From positions 328,137 through 392,136 of the forward strand of contig CAXUKO010000005.1 of NCBI GenBank assembly GCA_964251665.1: a stretch of 64,000 nucleotides of DNA, given 5' to 3'. The position numbers were made by a program, and so were the translations under genes. Below the pieces are notes generated by a model that was not told where the DNA came from, did no database searches, and worked only from the letters and a program-made list of their open reading frames with translations. The DNA is from JBBQLG01 sp964251665 (GTDB lineage Bacteria > Bacteroidota > Bacteroidia > Cytophagales > Spirosomataceae). Position 1 is the stretch's first letter. Every line of letters begins with the position of its first letter. Of the stretch, positions 41,759-51,243 are shown piece after piece.

Positions 41759-41776
41759 AAAGACAATTTATCCGGT

Positions 41777-41810
41777 AAAAAGGGTTGCCTCCTAGGAGGC
41801 AACCCTTTTT
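41777..41810. terminator. Perfect palindromic terminator of susCD pair 2
   Basis: Two 17-bp arms meet without a loop (41777-41793 and 41794-41810; centre TCCT/AGGA), starting AAAAAGGG and ending CCCTTTTT plus two more T. It works in both orientations. Confidence 0.92.
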
Positions 41811-41862
41811 TTGTTTTTATGAAGACAATTCTAATTTTTAGTTGTATTTCTTTGGCAAATCG

Positions 41863-41892
41863 TTGTAAATAGGTCAAATAACGCCTACTTTG
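41863..41892 (+). promoter_or_regulatory. Promoter of susCD pair 3
   Basis: TTG (41863-41865), 20-nt spacer and TACTTTG (41886-41892, one base short of TAnnTTTG) lie about 110 nt before the ATG. The heptamer repeats of pairs 1 and 2 are absent, so this pair is controlled differently. Confidence 0.5.
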
Positions 41893-41999
41893 TCTATCCG
41901 TTCAATCAAAAAAGGTTTGTAATCAGAAAAACACCTCTTAAATCAACTGAGCGGTACTACCAGTTTAAACCTAATTTTTCAGTTAACAAAACTCACTTC

Positions 42000-44900
42000 A
42001 TGCGTAAAATTCTATTGCTCCTGCTGGGCGTACTCGGATTGCTGACGCAGTCTGCCACCGCTCAGGATCGTCGGGTGACGGGCAAAGTCACATCGGCTGA
42101 AGATGGCCAGCCATTACCGGGCGTATCGGTGGTCGTGAAAGGTACAACCCGTGGCACCCAAACCGATGCCGATGGTAACTACACCATTTCGCTCACCCGC
42201 AATGCTGGCTCATTAGTTTTTAGTTTTGTTGGCACCAATACGAAAGAGCTTTCGATTGGTAACCAGACTACCATCAACGTTGTGATGACAAATGACTCCC
42301 GGTCGCTCGATGAAGTCGTGGTGGTGGGATACGGCAGCGAATCAAAGCGCAATCTGACGGGTAACATTGCCTCGGTTTCGGCCAAAGACATTCAGAATGT
42401 ACCGGTGCCGAGCGTAGAGCAGGCACTTCAGGGTAAAGTAGCCGGGGTGCAGATCACCTCGCTCAACGGTAAACTGGGGCAGGGGCTGCAAATCCGGGTT
42501 CGCGGCTCCTCGTCGGTCACCGCTTCCAATCAGCCGCTTTACGTGATTGACGGCATTCCGGTAACCTCGCAGGACCAATCGTCTTCGTCGGCCCCGACCA
42601 ACCCGATTGCGGATTTGAACTTCAATGACATCGAATCGCTGCAAATACTGAAAGACGCGTCGGCATCGGCCATCTACGGGTCGCGGGCCTCTAATGGTGT
42701 AGTGCTAATTACAACCAAGAAAGGCCGGGCCGGAAAAACGCAGTTTGAACTGTCGGGTTTCGGTGGCTTTAGTACGCCCACGCACAAACGGGAGTTTCTG
42801 AATACGCAGGAATACGTTAAGTACGTTCAGGACGCGCTGGCCAACTCGGCCGCGTTGGGTCAGGACCCATTCTCACAGACGGATCTGGCCGATATTTTCA
42901 CGCAGCTAACGGGCGGTGACCGGGCATCCTGGGAACAGGCCAAGGTTAATACCAACTGGCAGGACCAGATTTACCAGTCTGCACCCATTCAGCAGTATGA
43001 CCTGAGCGCGCGCGGGGGCGATGCCAAAACGCGTTTCTTTATCTCGGGCGGCTACAGCGATCAAAACGGGATTTTGATAAAGAACCGTTTTCAGCGGCTT
43101 AGCGGCCGGGTTAACCTCGACCATTCGGCTACTGATAAATTAACCATCGGTGCTAACCTGAACGTAGCGCGTACCACTAACAACCGGCTCTCGAACGATA
43201 ATGCGTTTTCGACGCCGATGCAGATTGTGGCCCTGCCGTTCTTTACCCCCCTAAACGACCCGACAACAGGCCAGTTAAGCAGCGATTTCACACTGTACTA
43301 CAATCCCCTGCTGAACCGTGATTTCTCATCGAACGTGACGACGGTAAACCGGTTCTTCGGTAATGTCTACGCTGACTATAAGATTGTACCGGGGTTGTCT
43401 TTCCGCACCGAACTGGGTACGGACCAGTTGATTCAGCGCGAAAACCAGTATTATGGCCGCGAAACTGCCCGGAACACCAGTACGCCAAACGGACAGGGCT
43501 TTGATAGCTGGACGCAGGTATCGAACTACACGACCAACAATTTCCTGACGTTTGGGCAGACCTTTGCCCAGAAGCATGATGTAGATGCCACGGTGGGGAT
43601 GTCGTATCAGGAATCGACCCGCACGTACAACGACCTCACAGCGCAGCAATACCCCAGCGATGCCTACAAACAGATATCGTCGGCGGCTAAGGTAACGGGT
43701 GGAAACGGCACATTGTCAACCTTTAGTTTCCTGTCTTATTTCGCCAGAGCCAACTACCGGTTCAATAACCGCTACCTTCTTGGCGTGTCGGGCCGGATTG
43801 ATGGATCGAGCCGATTTGGGGCTAATAACCGGTACGGATTCTTCCCCGCAGCTTCGGTGGGCTGGATTCTGACCGAAGAGTCGTTCCTGAAAAGCATACC
43901 GACAATAAGTCTGTTGAAACTGCGGGCCAGCTACGGTATTACGGGTAACGCCGAAATTGGCAACTTCTCATCACGTGGCTTGTACTCCGGTCTGGCCAGC
44001 TATGCTGGCTCTACCGGTCAGGCGGGCTATGCCGGCACACCCGGTCAGGTTCCTTCGCAGATTGCCAATCCTGACCTGAAGTGGGAAAAAACGGCTCAGA
44101 CGGATGTAGGACTTGAATTTGGCTTGTTGAACAACCGTATTTCGGGCGAAATCGATTACTACATCAAACAGACCAGCGACCTGCTGCTGAATGTGAACGT
44201 ACCCGGCTCAACCGGCTATAGGACGCAGTTGCGTAACGTTGGTAGTCTGGAAAATAAAGGCATTGAGTTTGTGCTGAACACGCAGAACACAACGGGTGCG
44301 TTTCAATGGACGACGAGTCTGAATATTGCGCATAACACCAACAAAATTACGAACCTTGGCGGGCAGGTGATTCAGGGCGGCTACATAAACCGCGCGATTG
44401 AAGGACAGCCCATCGGCGTTTTCTTCACCCGTGAATATGCCGGTGTCAATCCGGCCAATGGCGATGCCCTGTACTATAAGAATACGACCATCACCAACCC
44501 GGACGGGTCGAAATCTATCGACCGCACGACGGTAAATTCTGACGCCAACCAAATCAATCAGGCGCAGCAGGTAGTTGTCGGCAATCCGAACCCAACTTAC
44601 ATTGGCGGGGTAACCAACACCTTTGCTTACAAAGGCATCGACCTGTCGGTGTTGTTCCAGGGTCAGTTCGGCAACTCCATCTATAACGGAGCAGGTCAGT
44701 ACATGTCGGCTAACGGCGATTATTTCGACAACCAGACGCGTGATCAGTTAAATAGCTGGAAAAAACCGGGCGATATTACCAGCGTACCACAGGCCCGTTT
44801 TTACGGCGGTAACGGTACAGCTAACTCCTCCCGTTATCTCCAGAAAGGTGATTTTGTCCGGCTCAAAACTGTGACTTTAGGCTACACATTCCCTAAAGCA

Positions 44901-45095
44901 ATGACCAGCAAACTGGGTTTGACCCGGGTGCGGATCTATGCTTCGGGTGTGAACCTGCTTACTTTCACGAAGTACACAGGCTGGGACCCCGAAGTAAATA
45001 CCGATTACTTACAGAGCAACATTGCGCTGGGCAACGACTTTTATTCAGCACCGCAGGCACGTACGATTACCGGAGGTTTGACGATCGGCTTCTAA
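42000..45095 (+). CDS. SusC/RagA-type TonB-dependent outer-membrane transporter (pair 3)
   Basis: The 1031-residue protein has a signal peptide (LLLLGVLGLLTQSATAQ), the carboxypeptidase-regulatory-like domain, a plug of the standard SusC form (VVVVGYGSESKRNLTGNIASV, IRVRGSSSVTASNQPLYVIDG) and a full barrel ending GGLTIGF. Barrel landmarks include FFGNVYADYKIVPGLSF and GRIDGSSRFGANNRYGFFP. It is clearly less related to pairs 1 and 2 than they are to each other, so it is an older neighbour rather than a recent copy. The partner SusD starts 19 nt downstream. Substrate unknown; no hydrolase is adjacent. Confidence 0.95.
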   Translation: MRKILLLLLGVLGLLTQSATAQDRRVTGKVTSAEDGQPLPGVSVVVKGTTRGTQTDADGNYTISLTRNAGSLVFSFVGTNTKELSIGNQTTINVVMTNDSRSLDEVVVVGYGSESKRNLTGNIASVSAKDIQNVPVPSVEQALQGKVAGVQITSLNGKLGQGLQIRVRGSSSVTASNQPLYVIDGIPVTSQDQSSSSAPTNPIADLNFNDIESLQILKDASASAIYGSRASNGVVLITTKKGRAGKTQFELSGFGGFSTPTHKREFLNTQEYVKYVQDALANSAALGQDPFSQTDLADIFTQLTGGDRASWEQAKVNTNWQDQIYQSAPIQQYDLSARGGDAKTRFFISGGYSDQNGILIKNRFQRLSGRVNLDHSATDKLTIGANLNVARTTNNRLSNDNAFSTPMQIVALPFFTPLNDPTTGQLSSDFTLYYNPLLNRDFSSNVTTVNRFFGNVYADYKIVPGLSFRTELGTDQLIQRENQYYGRETARNTSTPNGQGFDSWTQVSNYTTNNFLTFGQTFAQKHDVDATVGMSYQESTRTYNDLTAQQYPSDAYKQISSAAKVTGGNGTLSTFSFLSYFARANYRFNNRYLLGVSGRIDGSSRFGANNRYGFFPAASVGWILTEESFLKSIPTISLLKLRASYGITGNAEIGNFSSRGLYSGLASYAGSTGQAGYAGTPGQVPSQIANPDLKWEKTAQTDVGLEFGLLNNRISGEIDYYIKQTSDLLLNVNVPGSTGYRTQLRNVGSLENKGIEFVLNTQNTTGAFQWTTSLNIAHNTNKITNLGGQVIQGGYINRAIEGQPIGVFFTREYAGVNPANGDALYYKNTTITNPDGSKSIDRTTVNSDANQINQAQQVVVGNPNPTYIGGVTNTFAYKGIDLSVLFQGQFGNSIYNGAGQYMSANGDYFDNQTRDQLNSWKKPGDITSVPQARFYGGNGTANSSRYLQKGDFVRLKTVTLGYTFPKAMTSKLGLTRVRIYASGVNLLTFTKYTGWDPEVNTDYLQSNIALGNDFYSAPQARTITGGLTIGF

Positions 45096-45114
45096 CACAA
45101 ACGCTAATTCTACT

Positions 45115-46500
45115 ATGCAATTCATAAAAACTTCATTTCTTCTGACCAGTTTGACAGCCGGGCTACTGCTGGCAGGCTGTAGCAGTAAGCTTGACGTGCA
45201 ACCCGTCAATGACATCTCGAATACAACCGCCCTCTCTACCTCCTCGGATGTAGAAGCAGTGCTAACCGGGGCTTATGATGCCTTGGGCAGCGGTGATCTA
45301 TACGGCGGCAACCTGTTACGCGACGGTGAACTGCTCGGCGATAACGGCGAACTGCTCTGGCAGGGGACGTTTACGGATGTACGGCAGATTTACCGCCGGA
45401 ATATTTTAACCGATAATGCTCAGGTAACCCGGACCTGGCTGGATGCCTACCGGGCTATCAACATCTGCAACACGGTACTGGAGAACTTAGCTAAAGTAGA
45501 CGCGGCCAAACAGGCCCGTGTAGAAGGCGAAGCTAAATTTATCCGGGGATCGCTGTTCTTTGAAATGGTCCGGTTTTACGCAAAGACCTGGGGCGATGGT
45601 GACAACAACGCCAACCTCGGCATTCCGATTGTACTGAAATCGACAACCCTCATCGACGCGTCCGCTAATGTGCCCCGCAGTCCGGTAGCTACCGTATACG
45701 CGCAGGTCATTCAGGATCTGACCCAGGCAGAAGGCAAACTGCCGGCTACCAATGGTTTCTTCGCAACCAAAGGGGCTGCGGCTGCTCAATTGTCGCGGGT
45801 CTATCTGCAGAAATTAGATTATCCGAATGCGGCTGCGGCTGCGAACCGGGTAATCACGGGCGGTAAATATGAATTGGCACCCACGGTTGATCAGGCCTTT
45901 GATCTACGGACGTTTATCAACGGAACCAACACCCCGGAAACCATTTTTGCCGTTCAGGTGACCGATCAGGATGGGGTAAATAACCTCAATACGTTCTACG
46001 CTTCAGCACAGTATGGCGGTCGGGGTTCAGACATTACGGTCACCAACAAGCACCTGGCGCTTTACGAAGCGGCCGACCAACGGGGTAATCTGTTTTACCA
46101 GGACGAAAACGATTACGTCCGTACGGCTAAGTTTGTGAACGTGTACGGCAACGTACAGGTTTTTCGGCTCGCCGAGATGTACCTGACACGGGCCGAAGGT
46201 AACTTCCGGGCGGGTACGAGCGTTGGTGCTGCCCCGCTGGCTGATATCAACGTGATTCGTAACCGGGCGGGTCTACCCTCGCTGACCACGGCGCAATTGT
46301 CGCTGACAAGCATTCTGCGCGAACGTCGGCTCGAACTGGCTTTTGAAGGCACCCTGATTCATGACCTGAAGCGGAACCGGCTTAACACACAATACAGTTC
46401 AACGGCTTTTGCCTGGAATTCGCCCAAACTGATTTACCCAATTCCGTTGCGGGAGATTCAGGCCAACCCGGCTCTGATCCAAAACGAAGGTTACCAGTAA
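45115..46500 (+). CDS. SusD/RagB-type surface lipoprotein (pair 3)
   Basis: The 461-residue protein has a lipoprotein signal (GLLLAGCSSKLDVQP, Cys22), the N-terminal RagB helices (WLDAYRAINICNTVLENL, VEGEAKFIRGSLFFEMVRFYA) and C-terminal elements (VFRLAEMYLTRAEGN, INVIRNRAGLP, ERRLELAFEGTLIHDLKR, IPLREIQANP). This is the canonical RagB form, shorter than the pair 1 and 2 SusDs. It works with the SusC immediately upstream. Confidence 0.94.
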   Translation: MQFIKTSFLLTSLTAGLLLAGCSSKLDVQPVNDISNTTALSTSSDVEAVLTGAYDALGSGDLYGGNLLRDGELLGDNGELLWQGTFTDVRQIYRRNILTDNAQVTRTWLDAYRAINICNTVLENLAKVDAAKQARVEGEAKFIRGSLFFEMVRFYAKTWGDGDNNANLGIPIVLKSTTLIDASANVPRSPVATVYAQVIQDLTQAEGKLPATNGFFATKGAAAAQLSRVYLQKLDYPNAAAAANRVITGGKYELAPTVDQAFDLRTFINGTNTPETIFAVQVTDQDGVNNLNTFYASAQYGGRGSDITVTNKHLALYEAADQRGNLFYQDENDYVRTAKFVNVYGNVQVFRLAEMYLTRAEGNFRAGTSVGAAPLADINVIRNRAGLPSLTTAQLSLTSILRERRLELAFEGTLIHDLKRNRLNTQYSSTAFAWNSPKLIYPIPLREIQANPALIQNEGYQ

Positions 46501-46521
46501 CCGATTTCTTTTTTATTTATC

Positions 46522-46560
46522 CCGCCGGTGTGCTCTCAGGAGTCACCGGCGGTTTTGTTT
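46522..46560 (+). terminator. Terminator of susCD pair 3
   Basis: A 9-bp GC stem (CCGCCGGTG 46522-46530, complement 46544-46552) followed by TTTTGTTT. Confidence 0.85.
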
Positions 46561-46578
46561 GGTAGCCCCACCAGCACG

Positions 46579-46908
46579 TCACCACTTTTTGAATACAAAA
46601 AATACGGCCAGTACAATCAGGGCGAAGCCGACGATATAATTCCAGCGAATCTCCTCTTTTAGGTACAGGACCGCGAAAATGACAAAAACCGTCAGGCTGA
46701 CCACTTCCTGAATCGTCTTTAACTGAAAGGCATTGAACTCGTAGGAACCAATGCGGTTGGCCGGTACCGCCAGACAGTATTCAAACAGGGCAATAAGCCA
46801 GCTAATGAGAATGACTTTCCAGATGGACTCATCGCGGAATTTAAGGTGCCAGTACCAGGCGGTGGTCATGAATAGATTGGAGAGAAATAAAAGACCAATG
46901 GTGCGCAT
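46579..46908 (-). CDS. DUF486 (DMT-type) small membrane protein
   Basis: With the ATG at 46908 the product is 109 residues starting MRTIGLLFLSNLFMTTAWYWHL, directly at the first helix; the frame is open to 46995 but the extra 29 residues are not membrane-like. Four membrane helices are visible. Segments such as LISWLIALFEYCLAVPANRIG and FQLKTIQEVVSLTVFVIFAVLYL are typical of DUF486, a short relative of drug/metabolite transporters with unknown substrate. It is convergent with susD3 and divergent from the OmpA-like gene. Confidence 0.88.
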   Translation of the reverse strand: MRTIGLLFLSNLFMTTAWYWHLKFRDESIWKVILISWLIALFEYCLAVPANRIGSYEFNAFQLKTIQEVVSLTVFVIFAVLYLKEEIRWNYIVGFALIVLAVFFVFKKW

Positions 46909-47006
46909 CGAGTAATGAGCGGGCCGATAAGTGAACAGCCACGAAATAGCTAAACTACTGAGGTCAGTCAAACGTTTAGAGGATGGTATAACCACAGAGT
47001 TGATTC

Positions 47007-48236
47007 ATGCAGGTAAGCCGACTTTTTCCCACTTTCGTATTCTTCCTCCTGTCAATGGCCGGTCAGGCACAGGTGCAGTATGCCACTCAGCAGCCTGTGG
47101 TTGATGAAGTACACGATGCCGATGTCAGCATCCGGCGCGTCGAGTTGACGCCTGACTACACCATACTGCACATGACATTCAGGCATAAAACAGCCCAAAA
47201 GGCACCTAAAAACCCCTATCAGGTACCTTTTCCGTACGATCTGTCCCCTAAGGATAACAGCACCATTCAGTTTGACCCCTCCGCCCGGCTCTATGCCAAC
47301 CGGGGGGATAAGTCCTTCAAGTTTATCCGCGCCGAAAATATCCCGACTCGTACCCGCATCGACGTCAGTCAGGGGCAGCGGGTGGACTTCATCGCTTATT
47401 TTGAACGGCTCGATCCCGGGATTACCGTATTCGATCTATTTGAATGCAGTGACAGCGATCATAATATTTGCTTTAATTTCTACGGCGTACACATCATCAA
47501 TCCCCGCAACGCCAAAAAACCGGCTAAACCAGTACCGCCGAAAGTGGCTCTTCCGGTTAAACCAAAGGTGCCGCTGCCCGCCAAACCGGCACCGCCAACC
47601 CGTCCTAATGCAACATCGATCACCGCACCGACTACGGTAGCGGTGGCCGGAACCGTGCGCGACACGAAAACCAATAAACCTGTTGATGCTACGTTGTCGT
47701 ACCAGCGCATTTCGGGGAGAACACCGGGCGAGCCGGAGAGCACCCGCGCCAATGCCCAAACCGGCGACTACCGGGTGATGGTAAAGCCCATAGCGGTCTA
47801 TGCCGTTAGTGTTACCGCAAAAGGGTACTTCTCCAAAATGGATACGCTGACTACCGGCCGCACCGATCTCCGTCGCGACCTGACGCTGACACCCATTGTC
47901 ACCGGGGCGAAACTGACGCTGCAAAATATTGAATTCGACGCGGGTAAGTTTGATCTCAGACCAGAGTCCTATCCCGAACTAAATCAGTTGGTGCAGCTAT
48001 TACGCGACAACCCAATGCTCAAGATTCGGCTGGAAGGCCATACCGACGTTATCGGCGAGTTCGACGCCAACCTGACGCTGTCGCGGAACCGGGTAAACGA
48101 GGTTAAACGCTATCTGGTGAAAAAAGGGGTCGACGCCGGGCGAATTGATACCATCGGCTACGGAGCATCGCGCCCGCTGGTGAATAAAAGTGCCGGGCAG
48201 AACCGGCGCGTTGAACTGGTCATTACCGAATCGTAA
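47007..48236 (+). CDS. OmpA-family outer-membrane/peptidoglycan-binding protein
   Basis: The 409-residue protein has a signal peptide (TFVFFLLSMAGQAQ), an N-terminal beta-rich domain (about 30-165), a Pro/Lys/Ala-rich flexible linker (about 170-205, repeats of the form KPAKPVPPK), a carboxypeptidase-regulatory-like domain (VAVAGTVRDTKTNKPVDATLSY, about 215-295) and a C-terminal OmpA domain (IEFDAGKFDLRPESYPELNQ, LRLEGHTD-type segment IRLEGHTDVIG, and LSRNRVNEVKRYLV). OmpA domains bind peptidoglycan, so it tethers envelope layers; the N-terminal role is unknown. Single gene with its own long terminator. Confidence 0.92.
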   Translation: MQVSRLFPTFVFFLLSMAGQAQVQYATQQPVVDEVHDADVSIRRVELTPDYTILHMTFRHKTAQKAPKNPYQVPFPYDLSPKDNSTIQFDPSARLYANRGDKSFKFIRAENIPTRTRIDVSQGQRVDFIAYFERLDPGITVFDLFECSDSDHNICFNFYGVHIINPRNAKKPAKPVPPKVALPVKPKVPLPAKPAPPTRPNATSITAPTTVAVAGTVRDTKTNKPVDATLSYQRISGRTPGEPESTRANAQTGDYRVMVKPIAVYAVSVTAKGYFSKMDTLTTGRTDLRRDLTLTPIVTGAKLTLQNIEFDAGKFDLRPESYPELNQLVQLLRDNPMLKIRLEGHTDVIGEFDANLTLSRNRVNEVKRYLVKKGVDAGRIDTIGYGASRPLVNKSAGQNRRVELVITES

Positions 48237-48239
48237 GTA

Positions 48240-48299
48240 TCCCGGACGCCCACGTCCGGTAACGAGTTAACTGACCAAACCGGACGTGGGCGTCCGGGA
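48240..48299. terminator. Long hairpin between the OmpA-like gene and nth
   Basis: Perfect 21-bp arms (48240-48260 and 48279-48299; CCCGGACGCCCACGTCCGGT and complement) with an 18-nt loop. It starts 3 nt after the OmpA-like stop and ends 9 nt before the nth ATG; there is no T tract. Confidence 0.75.
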
Positions 48300-48308
48300 C
48301 ACTTGCCT

Positions 48309-48971
48309 ATGAAGCCCGACTTCAATCTCGACACCGTTCTATTGCACATTGCCGACGCTATTGCCCCTTTCCCCAAAGCAGCCATGTTTGACCTGGCCGA
48401 GCGGGGGTACGGATCGGTATTCGAGCAATTGATCTCGTGCATCATCTCCATCCGCACCCTCGACGAAACAACCCTGCCCGTTTCTCTGCGCCTGTTTGGG
48501 CAAGCCCGTACGCCCGCCGAACTGGCCGAACTAAGTCCTGATGAACTGATTCCACTGCTTTATGGCACCAGTTACCCGGAACAGAAAGCATATACACTAT
48601 TGGGCGTAGCCCGTGACATTCTGGAAAAACACGGCGGCATCACCCCGACCGATTTCGATGCGCTGACGGCGTTTAAGGGGGTTGGTCCCAAATGTGCTAA
48701 CCTGACCTTAGGCGTGGCTACGGGGCAGGCCGCCATCAGCGTCGATATTCATGTGCACCGGGTGGTTAATCGCTGGGGATTTGTGCAGACGAAGCAGCCC
48801 GAACAGACCCTGAAGGTGCTGGAGCAAACCGTGCCCCGTGACCGCTGGATTGATATTAACCGGTTGCTGATGCCGTTTGGTAAACACATCTGCACCGGTT
48901 CTCTGCCGCATTGTTCCACCTGCCCCGTGCTGCCCTGGTGCGAACAGATCGGTGTAACGCGGCATCGCTGA
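48309..48971 (+). CDS. nth: Endonuclease III (Nth/HhH-GPD family)
   Basis: With the ATG at 48309 the product is 220 residues. The helix-hairpin-helix AFKGVGPKCANLTLG carries the catalytic lysine (K128), the conserved aspartate is in SVDIHVHRVVNRWG (D146), and a 4Fe-4S cluster motif C-x6-C-x2-C-x5-C is present (Cys195, 202, 205, 211). Such enzymes remove oxidised pyrimidines from DNA and nick the abasic site. The hairpin reads GVGPKCA where E. coli Nth has GVGRKTA, so it may belong to a side branch of the family, but the catalytic set is intact. Confidence 0.93.
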   Translation: MKPDFNLDTVLLHIADAIAPFPKAAMFDLAERGYGSVFEQLISCIISIRTLDETTLPVSLRLFGQARTPAELAELSPDELIPLLYGTSYPEQKAYTLLGVARDILEKHGGITPTDFDALTAFKGVGPKCANLTLGVATGQAAISVDIHVHRVVNRWGFVQTKQPEQTLKVLEQTVPRDRWIDINRLLMPFGKHICTGSLPHCSTCPVLPWCEQIGVTRHR

Positions 48972-49049
48972 GCAGGGAAGGCCATAATTTTAAGCCCGGA
49001 GACGGCATTTTTTGGTTATTTTTACGGGTCTTCCGTTGCCCAGCCGTTT

Positions 49050-51137
49050 ATGACCTCCGTACTTTTACGTTGCCTGATAGGATTAATTGCTGTTTTTGTG
49101 GTGGCTTGTCAGGTTCACAAATTCCCGCCGGAGTTGTGGAAGACCGCGTCAACATCCGGCGCAATCGGGCAGGATATTGTACTGGAAGGCACTCAATTCG
49201 GTGATAGCCCATCCGTCACGTTTACCTCAACACCCAAATCGACGTCGGCCATGCCCGTTACGGTTCCGGCAACGGTTAAAACAAAAAACGACGCATCTAT
49301 CACCGTAACAGTTCCCCGTTTACCGGTAGGCAACGCCCAAATCCGGGTCAGCAACGATCAGGGTATCAGCGATCCAATACCGTTTCTGGTGTTGCAGCCC
49401 GCCCCAATCCTGACCAGTATTTCGCCGGGGAATGCCCTGCCTGGCTCCACAGTCCGACTAACGGGCGATTACCTCGACCAGCTACTCCGCGTCCGATTTG
49501 GCGCTTCTACTTTCGATCCGGGCATTAATTCCATTACCTTAGTCAACGCACAAACTGTCGATCTAACTCTGCCTGATTACATTGCACGTGGCCTGCAGGC
49601 TGTTTTCGTCGAAACGGTGGGGGGTATTGCCAAAGGCGAGTTTATTGTTTCAGGAACGCCAGAAATCACCAGCATATCGCCCAAACGTATTAAAGCGGGT
49701 ACCGAGCTTACTATTCTGGGTCGCAATTTCACCGATGGCGTGGTGCGTATCAATGGCCTGCTGACCGATAAAACGCAGACCACCTTCCGCGATACGGAGA
49801 TACGAACCATCGTTCCCTTAACCGCTTCGTCGGGCAAGGTGACAGTAACGGTATTTGAGAAACTCATCGCCACCAGTAGCGACAGCCTGTTTGTGATTGG
49901 TGCGCCCGCTATCGCTGCCAGTGGCCTGAACCTGACTGAAGGCATAAAAGGCGATAAGATTCTGGTGACAGGCACCGGCCTGCTTGATGTACTCACGGTT
50001 ACCTTCGGCAGCACACCGGCGCAATTCCGGGCATTAAGCGGTACGCAACTGGAAGTTACCGTACCCGACCGGACCACTCCGGGCGCAGTGACTATTACCG
50101 TCACCAGTTTAGGCGGGAGCGCTACCAGTACGCAGCCGTTTTTAATCATTTTACCACCGGCAGCCCTGACAATCGACCCGATCCGGCAGGTACGCGGTCA
50201 GGATATTACCATTCGGGGACAGAATCTAAACCGCATAACATCGGTGAGCATCAACGGGCAGGTGGTGCCCATTGTCAGCCGCAACGAGGGGTCCGATGTG
50301 CGCGTTACCGTGCCGACCGACGCCACCAGCGGAGTTGTTACGGTAACGAACCGGGCGGGGGCGGCCAACGCGGCTAAAAACCTGATTGTTGTCCTAAAGC
50401 CGATCGTAACCGACTTCACCCGGAAGGGCGCAGTCGGAACCCGGGTCATCATCAAAGGCAGTAACCTGGCCGATGCCATGATTTACTTCTCGGGCAATAA
50501 CTACCCGGCTGTAAACGATGGTAAAAACGAAGATGGAGAGCGGTGGGTTTCGGTGACGAGCGATGCACAAACCGGGCCGATCCGGGTGGCAAACGAAGCT
50601 GGCGAAACGTCAACCATAGAGTCATTTACAGTTCTCCGTACCCTGACAAATCTGGATTTCAGCCCGAAAATGGCCAAAGTAGGGACTGACATTACCATTA
50701 CCGGTCAAAACCTTACCGACGTGACTGATATCCGGTTCAGCGGGGGCAAATCAGGTCCGGCTGTGTTCAAACGAAGTGGCAGTACGCTGATCGTGACGGT
50801 TCCGGCGGGTGCGGTCGATGGCACCATTTGCCTGACTAATGCCAGCGGTCAGGTATGTACCACGGCATCATTTAATGTGCAGTTGCCGCCATCGGGGCTT
50901 GATTTTACCCCTAAAACGGCCAAAGCGGGCACCGACATTACCATTACCGGCCTGAACATTGCCGATGTGACTGACATCCGGTTTGGCGCGGGGAAATCCA
51001 GCCCGGCCGTGTTTGTCAAGAAAACAGCGACCAGTCTGACAGTCACAGTTCCCGACGATGCCACCGACGGTACCATCTGTCTGACCAATCCGGCCGGTGT
51101 GGTTTGCACCGCAACCGGTTTTGTGGTAGATAAGTAA
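49050..51137 (+). CDS. Lipoprotein with about eight IPT/TIG repeats
   Basis: The 695-residue protein has a lipoprotein signal (LIAVFVVACQVHK, Cys20) and then an array of about eight immunoglobulin-like IPT/TIG domains of roughly 80 residues, each opening with a phrase such as ISPKRIKAGTELTILGRNF or FSPKMAKVGTDITITGQNL. The last two are very alike in DNA and protein. Arrays like this occur in adhesins and in surface or periplasmic glycan-binding proteins of Bacteroidota. No catalytic domain is present. It is a single gene, convergent with the VWA gene across a 75-nt palindrome. Confidence 0.88.
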   Translation: MTSVLLRCLIGLIAVFVVACQVHKFPPELWKTASTSGAIGQDIVLEGTQFGDSPSVTFTSTPKSTSAMPVTVPATVKTKNDASITVTVPRLPVGNAQIRVSNDQGISDPIPFLVLQPAPILTSISPGNALPGSTVRLTGDYLDQLLRVRFGASTFDPGINSITLVNAQTVDLTLPDYIARGLQAVFVETVGGIAKGEFIVSGTPEITSISPKRIKAGTELTILGRNFTDGVVRINGLLTDKTQTTFRDTEIRTIVPLTASSGKVTVTVFEKLIATSSDSLFVIGAPAIAASGLNLTEGIKGDKILVTGTGLLDVLTVTFGSTPAQFRALSGTQLEVTVPDRTTPGAVTITVTSLGGSATSTQPFLIILPPAALTIDPIRQVRGQDITIRGQNLNRITSVSINGQVVPIVSRNEGSDVRVTVPTDATSGVVTVTNRAGAANAAKNLIVVLKPIVTDFTRKGAVGTRVIIKGSNLADAMIYFSGNNYPAVNDGKNEDGERWVSVTSDAQTGPIRVANEAGETSTIESFTVLRTLTNLDFSPKMAKVGTDITITGQNLTDVTDIRFSGGKSGPAVFKRSGSTLIVTVPAGAVDGTICLTNASGQVCTTASFNVQLPPSGLDFTPKTAKAGTDITITGLNIADVTDIRFGAGKSSPAVFVKKTATSLTVTVPDDATDGTICLTNPAGVVCTATGFVVDK

Positions 51138-51142
51138 AACGT

Positions 51143-51217
51143 TGCGCCTGCTGTGTTAAAAAGACAAATGCCATATCTCCAAGATATGGCATTTGTCTTT
51201 TTAACACAGCAGGCGCA
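51143..51217. terminator. 36-bp perfect inverted repeat between convergent genes
   Basis: Left arm 51143-51178, 3-nt loop, right arm 51182-51217, with no mismatch over 36 bp. The arm starts TGCGCCTGCTGTG and ends GCCATATCT near the loop. It starts 6 nt after the IPT gene and ends 27 nt before the VWA gene stop. Confidence 0.85.
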
Positions 51218-51243
51218 GCATCACTCAACAGACCGCTTGTCCC

